Positions 11,700 to 25,100 of a stretch of 64,000 nt of DNA are shown here, one piece after another. The notes below the pieces were generated by a model. It was not told the origin of the DNA. It searched no databases and saw only the letters and a program-made list of their open reading frames with translations. Location of the stretch: the NCBI GenBank assembly GCA_941918925.1, contig OW799237.1:10893201-10957200 (forward strand). The letters are read 5' to 3'. The stretch comes from Phyto melanocephala. Its lineage: Eukaryota > Arthropoda > Insecta > Diptera > Rhinophoridae. A program made the translations under genes and the position numbers. Positions within the stretch are counted from its first letter, which is position 1; each line of letters begins with the position of its first letter.

Positions 11700-12007
11700 A
11701 GTCTTCGTTCCACCTTGTTTATTTTGGTCTTTGCTAAGATCGAACTTTTAAATATTTATCTGAAATTTTTATAAGAAAATTTTAAGATCTCTAACCTAAC
11801 CCGTAGTTTTATCTAAAAAGGTTTCCTTTGGGTCTCCTGAAACATTTGATTTTAAGACATACGCGATTGCCCATGAAAACCACAGATTTATGATTTTTAC
11901 TAAAATTTGTTTTAGTTTTTTTTTTTTTTTTTGAGTGCAATTTACCACATATATTTTATAAATTTGTTTCTATATAATTTCGTATTAAGTATTTAAAAAA
12001 ATATTTT

Positions 12008-12268
12008 TTATTTGGTCATTGGGTTTAAGCTGGTTTATATGCATTTCACTTTTTTACTTTCCATTTCTGAATTTTCTTTAACATAATGAAAATTAAAAAC
12101 AAAAAACTATGAAAAACTTCCTAAAAAAACCCAACAAACAATTTTTAAATTTTTTATTTTTTTATTTTATTTTTCTAATTTTCGACTAAAGGTTTACTGA
12201 TGGATGATCTGTGAAATGCAGACCAGTGAAATGCATATAAACCAGCTTAAACCCAACAACCAAATAAA
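12008..12268. mobile_element. MITE with ~37-bp terminal inverted repeats (copy 1)
   Basis: Terminal repeats GGGTTTAAGCTGGTTTATAT and inverse, with an inner ACCAGTGAAATGCATATAAA. A second copy is at 61036-61272. Non-coding interior. Confidence 0.65.
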
Positions 12269-12269
12269 T

Positions 12270-14250
12270 ATTTAATATTGAAAAATCATGGGAGCATATC
12301 CCAAATAATTTTGTTAATTATTATTATTTTAAAAAATTTTTAATTATGTTCCATTACACTGTTTTTCATGCACTGTTCACTTAAAATTCGGTAACACTCT
12401 AGAAATGTGATTTTGCAGTATTTGATATTCTTTTAAGCATTAAAGTAATAGTGGTTCTTATTTGTTTTATTAAAGGCCAAAAAAAATTCTACCTGATTTA
12501 ATGTGAACAATGTTTTAAGTATTATTTTATTCTCATCTTTCACCTTTTTTTAAGTTGTTTAAAAATTATTATAACAAGCTTAAGATTTATTTAAATAAAT
12601 TTCGTTTTATTTAAATTTATTGTATGTATATTGTTATATACGTATGTCTCACCTAAAAAATTATTCACTTAAAATCTGGTTGAATTCTAAAAAAGTTTTA
12701 TAAAAACTTAATAATATATTTGTATATATATATAAAGAAGTGTACACAGTAACCAAAATTTCACGATACGTTTAGGATGCTCTGTAGATAGCTTACATAT
12801 ATGAAGTTTGCAGGTTTCTGAGACATGGCATTTCCTCTATATTCCCATACAGATATCAACAAAATTACGTCCATTTTCCATGTTATGATTTTTTTATTGT
12901 CACCTAAAAAGTTACCAAGCCGTGTATCGTAATGTCTTATGTATACAATGACATTCGGTCTTTCTAATTGAAACTAAAAAGGGGGAAGGGTAAGCGATAT
13001 GTAATGAATACAATGCAAATCTTTTTTAAATGACAGCACAACGGTCCGGGTTCTTCTAGTAATAAATATGTATGTTTGACTTTTAGAAAAAGTTAATAAG
13101 AGACTGCCGGATTTTATGTGAACAGTTTGTTTACTAATTTTTTACCTTATTTAACGACAAAAAAGGTTTAGACACTTTTTTATAATTTAAAAAATGCAAA
13201 AAAAAATATATTGTTTCTACAACAACAATTTTGTGTTACAATTATAGAAAAAAGAAAAGAAAAACTGTTTTAAAGCCGAGTTTTCCCATAAACACTCACT
13301 CACCTTAAACACTTTACCAAAAGCCAGTGCCAAAAATTATAATTTTTTATTAATTTTCACTAGACTCTAAAACCAAAAACAAACGAAACGCCTTTTTAGA
13401 TAAACTCTTATGAAAAAGAGATTTTTTAATAAGAAGGATAAAAAAGGCACTTTACTTGTTTTTTATAAATTTTATAATGTTTCCGTTTAACAAATTGTTT
13501 TAAATTATTATTTTACTTTTGTTACTAAAAAAATATTAATGTTCCATTGCAAACAAATGAAAAGGTTGTTGTTTAATATTAAAATATATTTGAAATAAAA
13601 CACTTTTAAACAAAAAATAATTATTATTAAAAAGAAAATAACCTAAAATAACAGATTTTAGAATTTTTGCATAAAGTTCTTAATCAAATATATTTTTTAA
13701 ATTAAATATTAAAAATCTATATTACAAAAACAATTATTAGTTTGTTCCTTTTTTTTATAAGTTTTTAAAGTAGAAATTTTAACCAAAAATAATAATAATA
13801 ATAATTATTAAAAGAAATTGTTACTGAAATTATAAAATAAAAAAATCTTTTTTATTTAGGATTTTAACTGAAAATTACTAAACGAGTCAACAAATACCAC
13901 AAACAAATATATTCTAAATTAGATTTCATATTAAAAAATAGTTAAAAATTTTGTCAAAAAACTAAACTAAAAAAAATTTATTAAAAATAAAACCATGTAG
14001 ATGACATAATAAAGTAAAAACTAAATAAATTGCAAAAAAATTCAAAAAACTTAAAACCAAAAATTTACTCAATACGATAACTACAACTGAAAAGCAATGT
14101 TTTTCTAATAATTAATTGTGAATTAAAACAAAAGAAATAAATAAAAAAATATATAAAGAAAATTAACTGATATATAAAAGTAATAAAATAAATAAATTGT
14201 TATTTAGTTAAAAGAAAACATTTCAAGTGTTTAATTTAAAATAGAAGTTC
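12270..14250. other. Intergenic AT-rich DNA with no feature seen
   Basis: Long A/T-rich stretch. I see no open frame with coding character, no RNA gene and no clear repeat boundaries. Confidence 0.5.
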
Positions 14251-14647
14251 TTGGATGCTGCGATAGACTAGACAGCTGTTGACTAGCTTGTCAGGATGGA
14301 AGGGTTGAAGTTCGATTTCCAATAAAAAAATCATATATATACATTACTACTACCTAAGACTTAGATTTGGGCACAAATCGTGCCAACAGCCTCAGTTGTT
14401 TTCTTCACGAACCCCTATTAAATTATCTTGTGGTTCGTGCAAAAATTGTAAGAGGTTGTTGGCAAAAAACAAACTAAAGTAACCGATTGACCCAACTCTA
14501 ATGTGACTATTGATATTCGGTACTCCCCTCGGTTAATTAAGTCCATCAAGTTCAGCCATACGTAAGTAGTGTATACTACAACTGTTTTTTTGACAAGACC
14601 TTATACGAGTTGCTAAGACCAATTATGGGTTAATCATCTCATAATTA

Positions 14648-15384
14648 TATCCTTCACACAGTGAAAAAGGTTTGTCATTCTGTGTAAAATTTCTACAATT
14701 TTCATTTCCGACCCCATTAAGTATATATTTTCTGAAAGCTTATGAATAGGGAAGTCGATTAAGCTCTGTCAGTCTGTCCGTCTGTCCGTTTGTATGTTGA
14801 AATCAACTTTTTGAAGCCCCCCGATATCGCATGGACCCGGGTGATGTACTAAAATATCAGAAATATTCGGGAGTAGATCAGTATTGAAAATCAGAAACAT
14901 CGGTTTATAAACAACTGGTTTCACAAAAACAACATTACAACAACAACAACATACATACATACAAACGTGTATACTGGTTACAGAAAACGTGGCATCGAAT
15001 CCCAGCTGAGCCAAAAAAAATTTTTCTTATTTTTTCTATTTTTTTTTTTAATTTTTTTTTAATTTTTTTTATTTTTTATTTAATATATTATTTATATTTT
15101 TATTATAATTTTTTTTTAATATTTGTCTTTTTATTTTTTTTTTTTTTGTTTTATATTTATTATATATATTTAATTTATTTTTTTTTAATTTTATTTTTTT
15201 TTCTTAACATACATACGCAAATTTATAATTTTACAATGGGATATTTTTATATATGTATGTTTTTATATGTATGTACGTACTTCATATCAGGAATGGTGAT
15301 ACAAACTACTGTTATTGCATGACTGCACGTTGTGAAGGGTATATAAGATTCGGCATGGCCGAATATAGCGCTCTTACTTGTTTT
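14648..15384 (+). mobile_element. DINE-1/mini-me-like element
   Basis: Forward copy from TATCCTTCACACAGTGAAAA to GCGCTCTTACTTGTTTTA with shortened (GTCY)n (GTCAGTCTGTCCGTCTGTCC) and the A/T-rich core. It has the CCGATATCGCATGGACCCGG variant, which separates it from the 4103/6918 pair. Confidence 0.7.
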
Positions 15385-15489
15385 ATAATGAGATTGGTTT
15401 TACCATAAAAAATAGTAGTGGTTTTTGTATCTTCGACCTAATATTTTAACAAGGCTTAAGCCTTGTATGGGTACTACGGTTACTAAAAA

Positions 15490-18400
15490 ATGTTTGGGAC
15501 AAAAATAGTTTAAAAGAAAAATATTTGTAATAAACCTAATTCTCACGAAAAATAATTGCTACCAAGATTAATCTATAGAAAAAATTTAACACATAAATGC
15601 TTCTATAAAATACTTTGGGACGTAAATTTTTTTACGAAAAATATTTTAATAGGAGGATGTTTTCATGCAAAAATGTTTGGAACATAAATGTTTCCACAAA
15701 CTTGTTTTTTAGAAAAATTAAATCGATCATAGATGTTTTTATTAAACAATGTTTGGGACACAAGTGTTTCTTTAGAAAAATATTTGGGACAACAATTATT
15801 ATCTTGAAAAATAATTGCAACAAAGCAGTTACTATAAAAAAATGAGGAAAATATTTCTTTTAAAAATTTGCGACATGAATTTTTCGATGAAAAAATATTT
15901 CAAAAGAAAGATGTTTTAATGGAAAATGTTTGGGACGAAAAAATTTCTATAAACTTGGTTTTTAAAAAAATTTACCGAACATAGATAGTTCTGTAAAATA
16001 ACGTTTGGGACAATAATGTTGATTTAGAAATATATTTGAAAAAAAATTATCTGAAAAAAAATTTAACAAAGTTATTACTATAAAAAATTGTTAAAGGCAC
16101 AAATTTTTCTACTAAAAATTTGGGGGAAAAATATTTCAAGAGATGTTTTTATTTAAATTGATTGGAACAAAAATATTTGTACAAACTTGTTTTTTAGAAA
16201 AATTAATCGGACATAGATGTTTCTAAAAAAAGTTATTTGGGACAAAAATGTATATTTAGAAATATATTTGGAAACAAAATTTTCAACCTACCAAATAGAA
16301 ATATAACTGCAATACCACTTGTGAATAATATTATGACAATAGTGGATTCACAATTGTTCTGAACAGTTCGTATGTATGCACACAAAAACTATGCTTCTTA
16401 AGTACATATGTACGGGAAATTTGTCAGCAAGTGCAGTTTTATTTGTTGACAAATTTCATTTGTGTTTTGCATTTAGTGTTAAAATTTCAAAGTGAGTAAA
16501 AGTTATAATTGTGTTGTGCGAAAAAATAAATGGTATGTAATATTATTTATAATAAAATAATTAGAAATGCCTTACAAATATAAAAAAAAGGGTTAGAACA
16601 GAAACAAAAGAAGTAATTGAACTTCTTTTTAATAACAAAAAACCAAAAAATAATAAATTGGAGAATATTATTTTCGTAAGCTTATTCGACTATTACAAGC
16701 AATAGCTTATAGTAATCGAGTACATTTAAGCTTATGAATAAGGGTTCCGTTTCGATTATTCTATAATTGTTACACAAACATTTTACAATCGATTCACAAC
16801 TCTTTTACAAGCTTGCGGCTTGTGTTGGTAAGCTTATTATAATATTATTCACAAGTCATTTGGAATGTTGGGTATTATCAGAAAAAAAAATTGAGCATGT
16901 TACTATAAAAAATTTTGAAGGCGATAATATTTCTATTAAAAATTTGGGACATGAATTTTTTTATAAAAAAAATATTTTAATAGGAAGATGTTTCCATGGA
17001 AAATGTTTCTACAAAATAGTTTTTTAGAAAAATTAATTTGGCATAGATGTTTCTATAAAACAACGTTTGGAATAAAAATGTTTATTTCGGAATATATTTG
17101 GAAAAAAAATTATAAACTGAGAACAAAATTTGAACGAAACTATTACTATAAGAAATGTTTAAAACAAAAAATTGTTATTTCTATAAAAAACTGTAGAATA
17201 TAAATATTTTTATTAAAAATTTTATTAAAAAAAAACGTTTTATTCATAAATGTTTCTATGGAGTGTGTTTACGATAAATATAAAAGTTTCTATTAAATGT
17301 TGGGTGTAAAAATGTTTTTACAGAACAATGTTTAGAACAAAAATTATTCTTAAGACATACAAATTATTCTTGGACATACAATGTTTGATACATAAGGTTT
17401 TTTTTCTTTCTTTTAACATAATTGAACAAAACTACTTCTATAGCAAAATGTTTGAGACAAAATTGTTTTTTTAAAAAAGTGTTTGGAAACAAAAATCAGT
17501 AAGACTAAAATGTTTCGATCGAAAAATAGATAGAAAATTTTTTTAGAAAAACATAAATATTTGGAACAAAAATTGTTTGCAAAATAATTGGAACAGAAAT
17601 ATTACTAGTACTAAACGAAAATGTCTTAAAAATATTTCCAAAAAAAATTTTGAGACTTAAATGTTTTTATGAAAAAAAAATATTCTAATTAAAAACAATT
17701 AATATATAAAATGAAAATTTTTTTGAGACATAAAAGTTTTTACAGAAAATATTTTGGATAAAAATGTTTCTACAGAAAAGTATTTGGGACAAAAATTTTA
17801 ACTTATAAAAGAACTTGTACAACATAAAAAAATTATAAAAAACTCTTTGGGATAAAGTGTTTTATATTGAAAAAAAATTTGGGATAAAAATTATTCTCCC
17901 AAAAAATAATTAACACACTATTGTTTCAATAAAAAAATCATAATAAAAATTTTTTAATAGAAAATGCTTGGGATAAAAAATTTTTTCTACAAAAATAATT
18001 AGCACAAATATGTTAGTATAAAAAAAATTTTTGGACATAAATATTTATATAAAAAAAAAACCTAAATATTTGGACAAAAAACAATTTGGACAAAATCATT
18101 TTTTAAAAAGTATTTGGTTTAAAAATTTTTCAATATAAATAAAAATGATTAGTATATTATTTTGTTTTCTAAAAAAATGTTTTGGACATAAATGTTTATA
18201 CAAAAAAACTTAAATATTTGGGGCAAATATTAGGAAAACGATTGGGACAAAAGCAATTCTCTAAAAATTATTTGAGTTCAACATTTTTTAATATAAAGAA
18301 AATGATATTATTTTTTTCTAACAAAGTCACATTTTTTCTACTTTAAAAAAAAAAGAATGCACATATATTTTACTTAGAAAAAGATGGGGCATAATTTTTC

Positions 18401-18870
18401 TATAGAAAGCACAACCTTAGAACCTTGTTTTTCTATATGTAAAATATGAAGACATTTTTTTTTTTTGTTATGTTACACATGCTTTAAAAATGAAATAAGG
18501 ATTAGATTGTGTCTTTACAAAAACCTTGATGCACCTGTTTTAAATATAATCTTAACTTTGGAACAGTTTTTTTATACGAAACTTTTATACATAATTTTTC
18601 AAAAAAATTTGTGTCTGAAAAAATGGGAATATCAGTTTGAATATAACCTTGGGAGCACAATTATTTTATGTAAAAAATATTTTTAGAACAAGAAAAGAAT
18701 TTGAAAGACATAATTTTTTATAGAAAAGACTACGTGCTAATATTTTTTGTGATAAAAAATACAAAAGAGAAAAGAGAAAAATTTAAGACACAATTCTATT
18801 TATGAAAGCTTTACCAAAACTTTCTATACATAGAAAATTATTTTTTACAAAAATCTTGCTATTAATTAAG
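15490..18870 (+). repeat. Degenerate tandem-like tract of a ~30-40-bp motif (GGGACAAAAAT type), tract 1
   Basis: Dozens of loosely conserved units of the form GGGACAAAAATTTTTCTATA followed by GAAAAAT recur at irregular 30-45 base spacing. The TTTTTCTATAGAAAAA core is self-complementary. The tract is interrupted by the MITE at 16285-16879. Open frames of 60-90 codons inside (for example 15615-15845) are products of the repeated motif, with FFxK-type periodicity, and not genes. Confidence 0.6.
16285..16879 (+). mobile_element. ~600-bp non-autonomous DNA element (inverted partner of 30793-31401)
   Basis: Bounded by AACCTACCAAATAGAAATA and ATTTGGAATGTTGGGTTATC-like ends, with inner inverted words ACTTGTGAATAATATTA. 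The whole unit is the reverse complement of 30793-31401 with scattered differences. No transposase frame. Confidence 0.7.
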
Positions 18871-19151
18871 AGGAATTGTTTTGACAAATTGGTCTTATTA
18901 CATCCTAGTCTGTGGATCTTCTTCAATAAATATATTATTTAAAAATATTTTTTTTCTTTAATTTAATTTAAATTTATTTTATAACATTATTATTTTTAGC
19001 ATAAGTTTACTGATTAACTTCTTTTTCGTGTGTTTTTTTTAAATTATTAATTATTAAATTTTTTAAAAAATATGTATGTAAAAAAAACTTAATTTAAATA
19101 TAGTTATTTATATAAATTAAAAAAAATGGCGTTTTATAAACTAATCCTCTG

Positions 19152-19180
19152 TTTATTTCGGTTTCATAAACACTTTTATT
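19152..19180 (-). terminator. Putative polyadenylation signals of the lysozyme gene
   Basis: Two AATAAA hexamers on the minus strand (plus-strand TTTATT at 19152-19157 and 19175-19180), 20-50 bases after the stop codon. Confidence 0.5.
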
Positions 19181-19198
19181 TTGGAACACCTTTTTGTC

Positions 19199-22100
19199 TT
19201 AATTGGAGCGTACATCAATGCCACCAAAACTATTTAAGCAATTCGACAATTTGTTGCCAAATTGATAAGGCAAGTCACCATTGCAGGCATAGCCACCCAA
19301 CTTGTGAATGGCGGCATAATCATAGCAGTTCACAACATTATCACCATTACAATCTTGAGAGTATTTACGCATATAATTTTGGATGGTGTTGGCGGCGCAG
19401 TAGGGATCGTTGACACAGTTGGCATAAGCTGACCGAGGAGGAATTAAAGAAATTATTAAATTGGCTTAAAACTTAAGTTTATGAAATTGTTTAAGTACAT
19501 ACCAGTTTGAGAGGCTTGGTCTTCATTGTTAATGGTTAATTTTCCACCATCAGCCCAGTAGGCCCAGGTAATGCGGAATAAGCCACAGACTCCACCACCA
19601 CAGTAGGATGTTTGATTACAACCACTAATGGCCTCGCAAATGCAGCCTAAGCAGACATCGGTAACGGGTTTTTCTGAAAAAAAAAGAACATTTTACATAT
19701 TAAAATTGTATTTTTTTAATGTATATGTAATACCCCTGACAGACATGGGGTTTGTATACGATATTAGTATAATATACTACATGTGTGTAGGGTTGCCATT
19801 TCTATTTTAAAAAAAGAGGACGCCAGCATAAAAAATAAAGGACATTTGCCCAAAAAAGAGGACACGTTTAAAAAAATTAAATTTTATAAAAATTACGACA
19901 ACAAAATTTGTTTTTACGAAAATACAAAAATACAAACTGAACATATCATTCTGATTTAATAGTTGAAAATATAAACAAAAAACCAAAAAAAAAACAACAA
20001 AAATTCATTGCATTCATTATTGGGAAGGTACACTTTTAAAAATTTTACATATATTTTTCAACCAATTTGAGCCAATATATTACCATCGCCACTCTTCAAA
20101 TATTTGTAAAACTCTAGGCAATCCATATCTAAATTATATACCCTTACTATATTTTTTGTTCAAGACTTTCTTCTATATTTGGAAAACAAACTTTATGAAA
20201 AACACACAGCTGACAAGCAGACCCCTTTGCCGATCTTTTTTAAAATAAAAGACAAGTTAAAATAGGCCACTTCGATAAATAGCGACAATTAAGGATAATG
20301 AAACTGATTTTGTACAAAGAGAAATTTTAAAATTGTACTTTTTTAAAACTAATTGTACGAGCACCTAAATCTTTTTTTTATACATTTTGTGACCTGTGAT
20401 TTAAAGTTTAAATGTAAGAAAAAAACTTCAGAGAAGGTGCAAAAAGCCGGAAAACCCCGGACATTTGCTAAAAAAGAAGTAGGACTGCCCCGGATGCCCT
20501 AAAAAAGAGGACGGTGTCCGGGGAAAAGAGGACGGATGGCAACCCCACATGTGTGTCAACCTAAACTAAAATTAAACCATTGAACAAATCGTTTTATGAT
20601 TATTTTGTATACAACAAAAACGTAACTCGTATAAATGTGATATACATATATACAATCGAACAAACTAGATTACTGATGGTTTATATAGTATGAACATGTA
20701 CATGGTATAAATGTAGTACACATACTATGGTATGTAAACCATATGTCTGTCAGGGGTATTAGAGCTAGCATTAGTTGGGGTCTTTTTAACAAGATATTTA
20801 TTTGCACATATACCCACCAAATTAATATGTACCTTTGCTAAGGAAAGCAAGTTATACTTATTAATACGAATACAATAGACTTATCATATTTTAACAAATT
20901 TAATTTTTTTTTCTTTCGTTAAAACCTAATTAAAATTTTTAATAATCTATAGGCAAGAATTTTTGCGACATTATTGATAATTTTTTTTCTCAAACTCGTT
21001 AATAAAATCTATTTTAAGAAAGTATAAAATCTACAAAAACAAATCATCTGTTGAACCTTTTAACAAACAGCTCATAGAATGTTATCACTTTACAATGACC
21101 TAAAACTTATGTACGTTTTAGCAAACAAAATAATTATTAAATAAAATATTTTTAACCTGATCTTGTTGTCTTTTTCAGAGAAATCAGGTTTTTTTTTTTG
21201 TTAAATTCTTTGTTTAAGAATTTCAAATTCCCCCCAATATAATTCATATTCATAATAAAACATGTCTTAACTAATTAAATGCACATTTAATGTGTTTAAT
21301 AAATTAAATTATTTTATTAGAAATTTATTAAAAAGATTATTTAAAATGTATATAAATGAAAAAAAAACAAAAATAAATGTAAATATTTATATAACAAAGT
21401 ATTTTAAAAACAATTCATGTAATAAAATTTAAAATTAATCTTGACGAAAGGCATTTGTGACAAACTTGTTTATATAGCAAAACAATTACTACAAATTGTT
21501 TTCTTTAAAAAAAAAACTTAAAAGTATGTATGTCCTAAAAAAAATAGCCAAATTTCGACTTACTTCTCTTTAGACTTGTGACTGAAAACTTTAAAAGAAA
21601 AACTATTTATTTAGGACAAATTAATTTTTTTATTTTTGTTAATGAAAATTTTATAATTTTTTTTTTTAATGAAAACCAGATTTTTAAATTATTTTCTGTA
21701 TAAAATTTAAATTAAAATATTGTCTGACCCTATATATTTGTGACAAAGGATCTATTGATCTTGCATAATTTTCTCAATTGAAAAAAAATCAAACTAAATT
21801 TTAAAAATTCATTCATAGAAAAAAAATTTATTCAAATTAACATTCCTGCGGTTCCGGTCTCCGAAAAGAAGAGGTTTCGTTCATCCCCAAATTCACAAGA
21901 AAAGTCTTATTTATTAATTTCTTCTGAAATAAAAACCTTAAAACGCAATAAATTATTTAATAAGACTTTCCTTAATGAAAGAAAAAACAAAAAAATGTTG
22001 TTTACAAAAGAATATTAAAGACAAGATTTCTGTAATTAAATATTTAAGAAAAAATTTATTTCATTGAAAAAATTTTTAGTAAAAAATTTTCGAGACAAAA

Positions 22101-25100
22101 TTTGTTTAGGTCGGAAAATATTAATTAAAATTTTTCCTATCAAATTTTTTTTGTAAAGAAATTTGGTAACAAAAATTTTTTCAGTAGAAAATTATTTAGG
22201 ACAAATTTTATTCTATAGAAAAAAGTTTAAAAAATTTTTTGCATAGTAAAATTCTTGTTACAAAACTAAAAACAAAATATTTAGGACAAAAATAATTGGG
22301 CTTAATTATTGGAAATTTTTTTTTTCTGTCAAAAATTTGTTTGTGCAAAAAAATATTTGAAACAAAAATTTTCTATAGTAATATACATATGGGGTTAAAA
22401 AATTAAATTTTATTTATGTGGAAAATAATTACGACAAAAATTTGTTTTTGTAGAAAGATATTTGAAACAGCAGTCTTCTTTAAGAAGCTAATACACGGCA
22501 TGTTTTTTACATCTGACTTTTCAAATTCTCCACTGCTAATATGAACTAACTTTTGTAAAAAAACATGTATTGAGACATCTGACAAAATTTCAATTAGAGC
22601 CCATTCTTTTTTATTCTGTCAAAACATGTGACATGAACCGTAGGTAGAAATCTCTGCTGCTGCAAAGCAGTCAGCGACGGTTGCCTGTAAAAGTAAAACT
22701 TTGACAGATATGTAGATTTACATATGTCTCACGAATTTTAAAGTCAGATGTAAAAAACATGGCCTTTAGTAATATATGTGTGGTTAAAATTTATAAAAAT
22801 TTGTTACAAATATTTCCCAGGAACAAAATTCTTTTTCTGTGGGACAAAAATATTTTAGAAACGTTTTTAGTAAATCATTTTCTTTGCATAAAATAATTAT
22901 AATTTTTTCTGTATAAAATTATTTGCAAACAACTTTTTCTCTGTAGAAAAACTGTTTAGATAATTTTCTTCTACAGAATAATGTAACAAAAATTTTTTTT
23001 TAAACTAATATTTGTCACAAAATTTTATTTATAAAAAAATATGAAGAAAAAATTTTTTAATAGAAAAATTTTTAGGACGAAATTTTTTTTGGAGAAAATT
23101 GTTTCATACCATTTTTTTATAAAATTTTTAGAGACAAATTTTTTTTTTTTAATTTTGGGACAAACTTTTTTATAGAAAAATTTTTAAACATATTCTTTTA
23201 TAGACAAAGTGTTTGGGACATATTAAAGCTAAAATACTATGTGATATTTTTATGGAAAATATTCGAACATCAGATATGAATTTACTTTTAATGAAAATGT
23301 AAATTAAAATGTGGAATAATTGTTTATACAGAAAATGTTTTGTACAATACATTATTAGTAAAATCTCTTTAATAAAACATGTTTTGATACACAAAATCTT
23401 AAGAGAAAATTAGATTATTTTTTTCTATTAAAATATTTGCGAAAACGATTTCACAGAGAAATATTTAAGACAAAAATATTTTTAATAGAAAAATGCTTGT
23501 GACCAATTTTTTTTAAAGATTTTTGCAAGCCATTTTTTTCTGTAAAATCACAAATTTTTCGTAGAATAATGTTTAAAACAATTTTTAAGAATGTTGGGAC
23601 AAAATTTGTGTGGTGTTGTTTGAAATTTTCCTAGAAAAATGTTTTAGCAAAATATTTTCGATAAAATATTTATTTTTATTGAGAAATTTTCTAACATAAT
23701 TTACAAAATAATGTTTGACTCATTGATTTTCAAAAAAAAAATTTAAGACAGAATTTTTCTACTAAAAACATTTAAAAACTAAACAAATTAGACAAAAACG
23801 TTGAAAAGAAATTTTTTTTAAAGCACATATTTTAGGTTAGGTTAGGTTGAAAAGGAGGGGCACTAAAAGCCCAAACCCATGACAGGTATACACTTATGCC
23901 CAGTTGGCATGTTGTGCGCTCCATGCGGGAACCAGAATTCCCAATTTAAAACCATAATCATAATTTCCCATAAATAAATATCGGACTAGTTCAAGAACTC
24001 AGTCCCCTCAATGTAATTTCTTATGGATCTCCAGTTTGAGTTCCCAAGGTACTCCAAATTCGGCATAGTATCCACTGCACATATTTTAACATATTAAATG
24101 TTTTCACAGAGAAATATTTGAGACACATATATTTTAATAGGTGAATGCTTGTTTGTGATTAATTTTTTCAGTAAAAAATTTTTGCAAACAATTTTTTTTT
24201 TTTACAATCGAATCTGTTTTTTTTCTTTTTGTAGAAAAATGTCTAAAACAATTTTAAAATATTTTGAGACAAAACTTAAATAATGTGTGGGTCAAAATTT
24301 TTCTAAAAATATATTTGCTACAAAATTTGTTTCTATGGAGAAATTTTTGGGACAAAAAAATGTTTGACTCATAAATTTTTAACAAAAAACCTTAAGACAG
24401 CTTTTTTAATATTTAAATTTTAATTCAGGCTTGATTGCTTGCGTTCATATTAATATTCTTGTTGTAAGAAAAAATTTCTAATTGTGATAAATGAGAGAAT
24501 AATCTGAAAATTATATTTTTTTTTAACCGACACTAGCCGAGTGGAATGCATTTTGGAAACCAGCTACGATTTTATCATTAGCACTCTTTGATCGGTGGTT
24601 ACATGTTGGTTGTAACTATCATCTATTTAACTCCTGGGATTAAAATTAACTAAAAACTAAAGAAATTAGACAAAAATCTTGTTGAAAGAAATAATGATGT
24701 CGGGGAAAAAATAAAATTGTTTTAAATAAAATTTTGGAAAAAGGTTAAATACAAAGAATTTTAAATTAAAGCACATATTCGAACAAATATTTTTTTTTAT
24801 AGACAAATTTATTTGAAACAATATTTCTTCAGGCAAAAACCATGTAAACTGTTTAAGCTTTTCTCAAGGCATGAATAAAACATCAGGAAATCGCAATTCG
24901 AAAAGATTTCTTTTGTTTATGTTTTTTATATATGAAGTTTGACGTTCAGAACAAAAGAGAGAAGAGAGAAATTTGTTTTTTATCTACGATCTTTGACAGC
25001 TGAAGCTTGAAATAAATGAAGAAAAATAATCAGCTGACAAATCAAGACTACGTGCTGAATAAATATGCCTTGAGTTTTTTTTATTGAATTTTTTTTTATT

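Larger units (their letters stand above)
9932..11886. mobile_element. Decayed DNA-transposon region bounded by ~28-bp inverted repeats
   Basis: TCTGTGGCTTTCATGGGCAA at 9932 and its inverse (TTGCCCATGAAAACCACAGA, ending 11886) face each other over 1.95 kb with a few mismatches. The interior holds the piggyBac-like relic (10470-11110) and the palindromic MITE at 11580-11699. Whether the outer repeats belong to the piggyBac-like element is uncertain: no CCC/GGG ends with TTAA target duplications are evident. Confidence 0.45.
21430..24420 (+). repeat. Degenerate GGGACAAAAAT-type tract 2
   Basis: The same loose motif as at 15490-18870, in the same orientation (for example TTGGGACAAACTTTTTTATA then GAAAAAT near 23155; TTTAGGACAAATTTTATTCT near 22195). 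It is interrupted by the MITE at 22497-22763 and the LINE fragment at 23833-24075. It lies inside lysozyme intron 1. Confidence 0.6.

Noticed and set aside
14256..14330. Second tRNA-like SINE head (TAGCTTGTCAGGA and TTCGATTTCC words)
   Set aside because: Box spacing is too short and no tail shared with other elements was found; too weak to call.
15615..17203. Open frames of 60-90 codons (15615, 16767, 16988 and similar)
   Set aside because: Their composition is that of the degenerate GGGACAAAAAT motif read in three frames, with no conserved domain and no start or splice context.
15490..18870. CRISPR-like alternation of repeats and spacers
   Set aside because: Units are strongly diverged, spacing is irregular, and the genome is a fly's; no cas genes.
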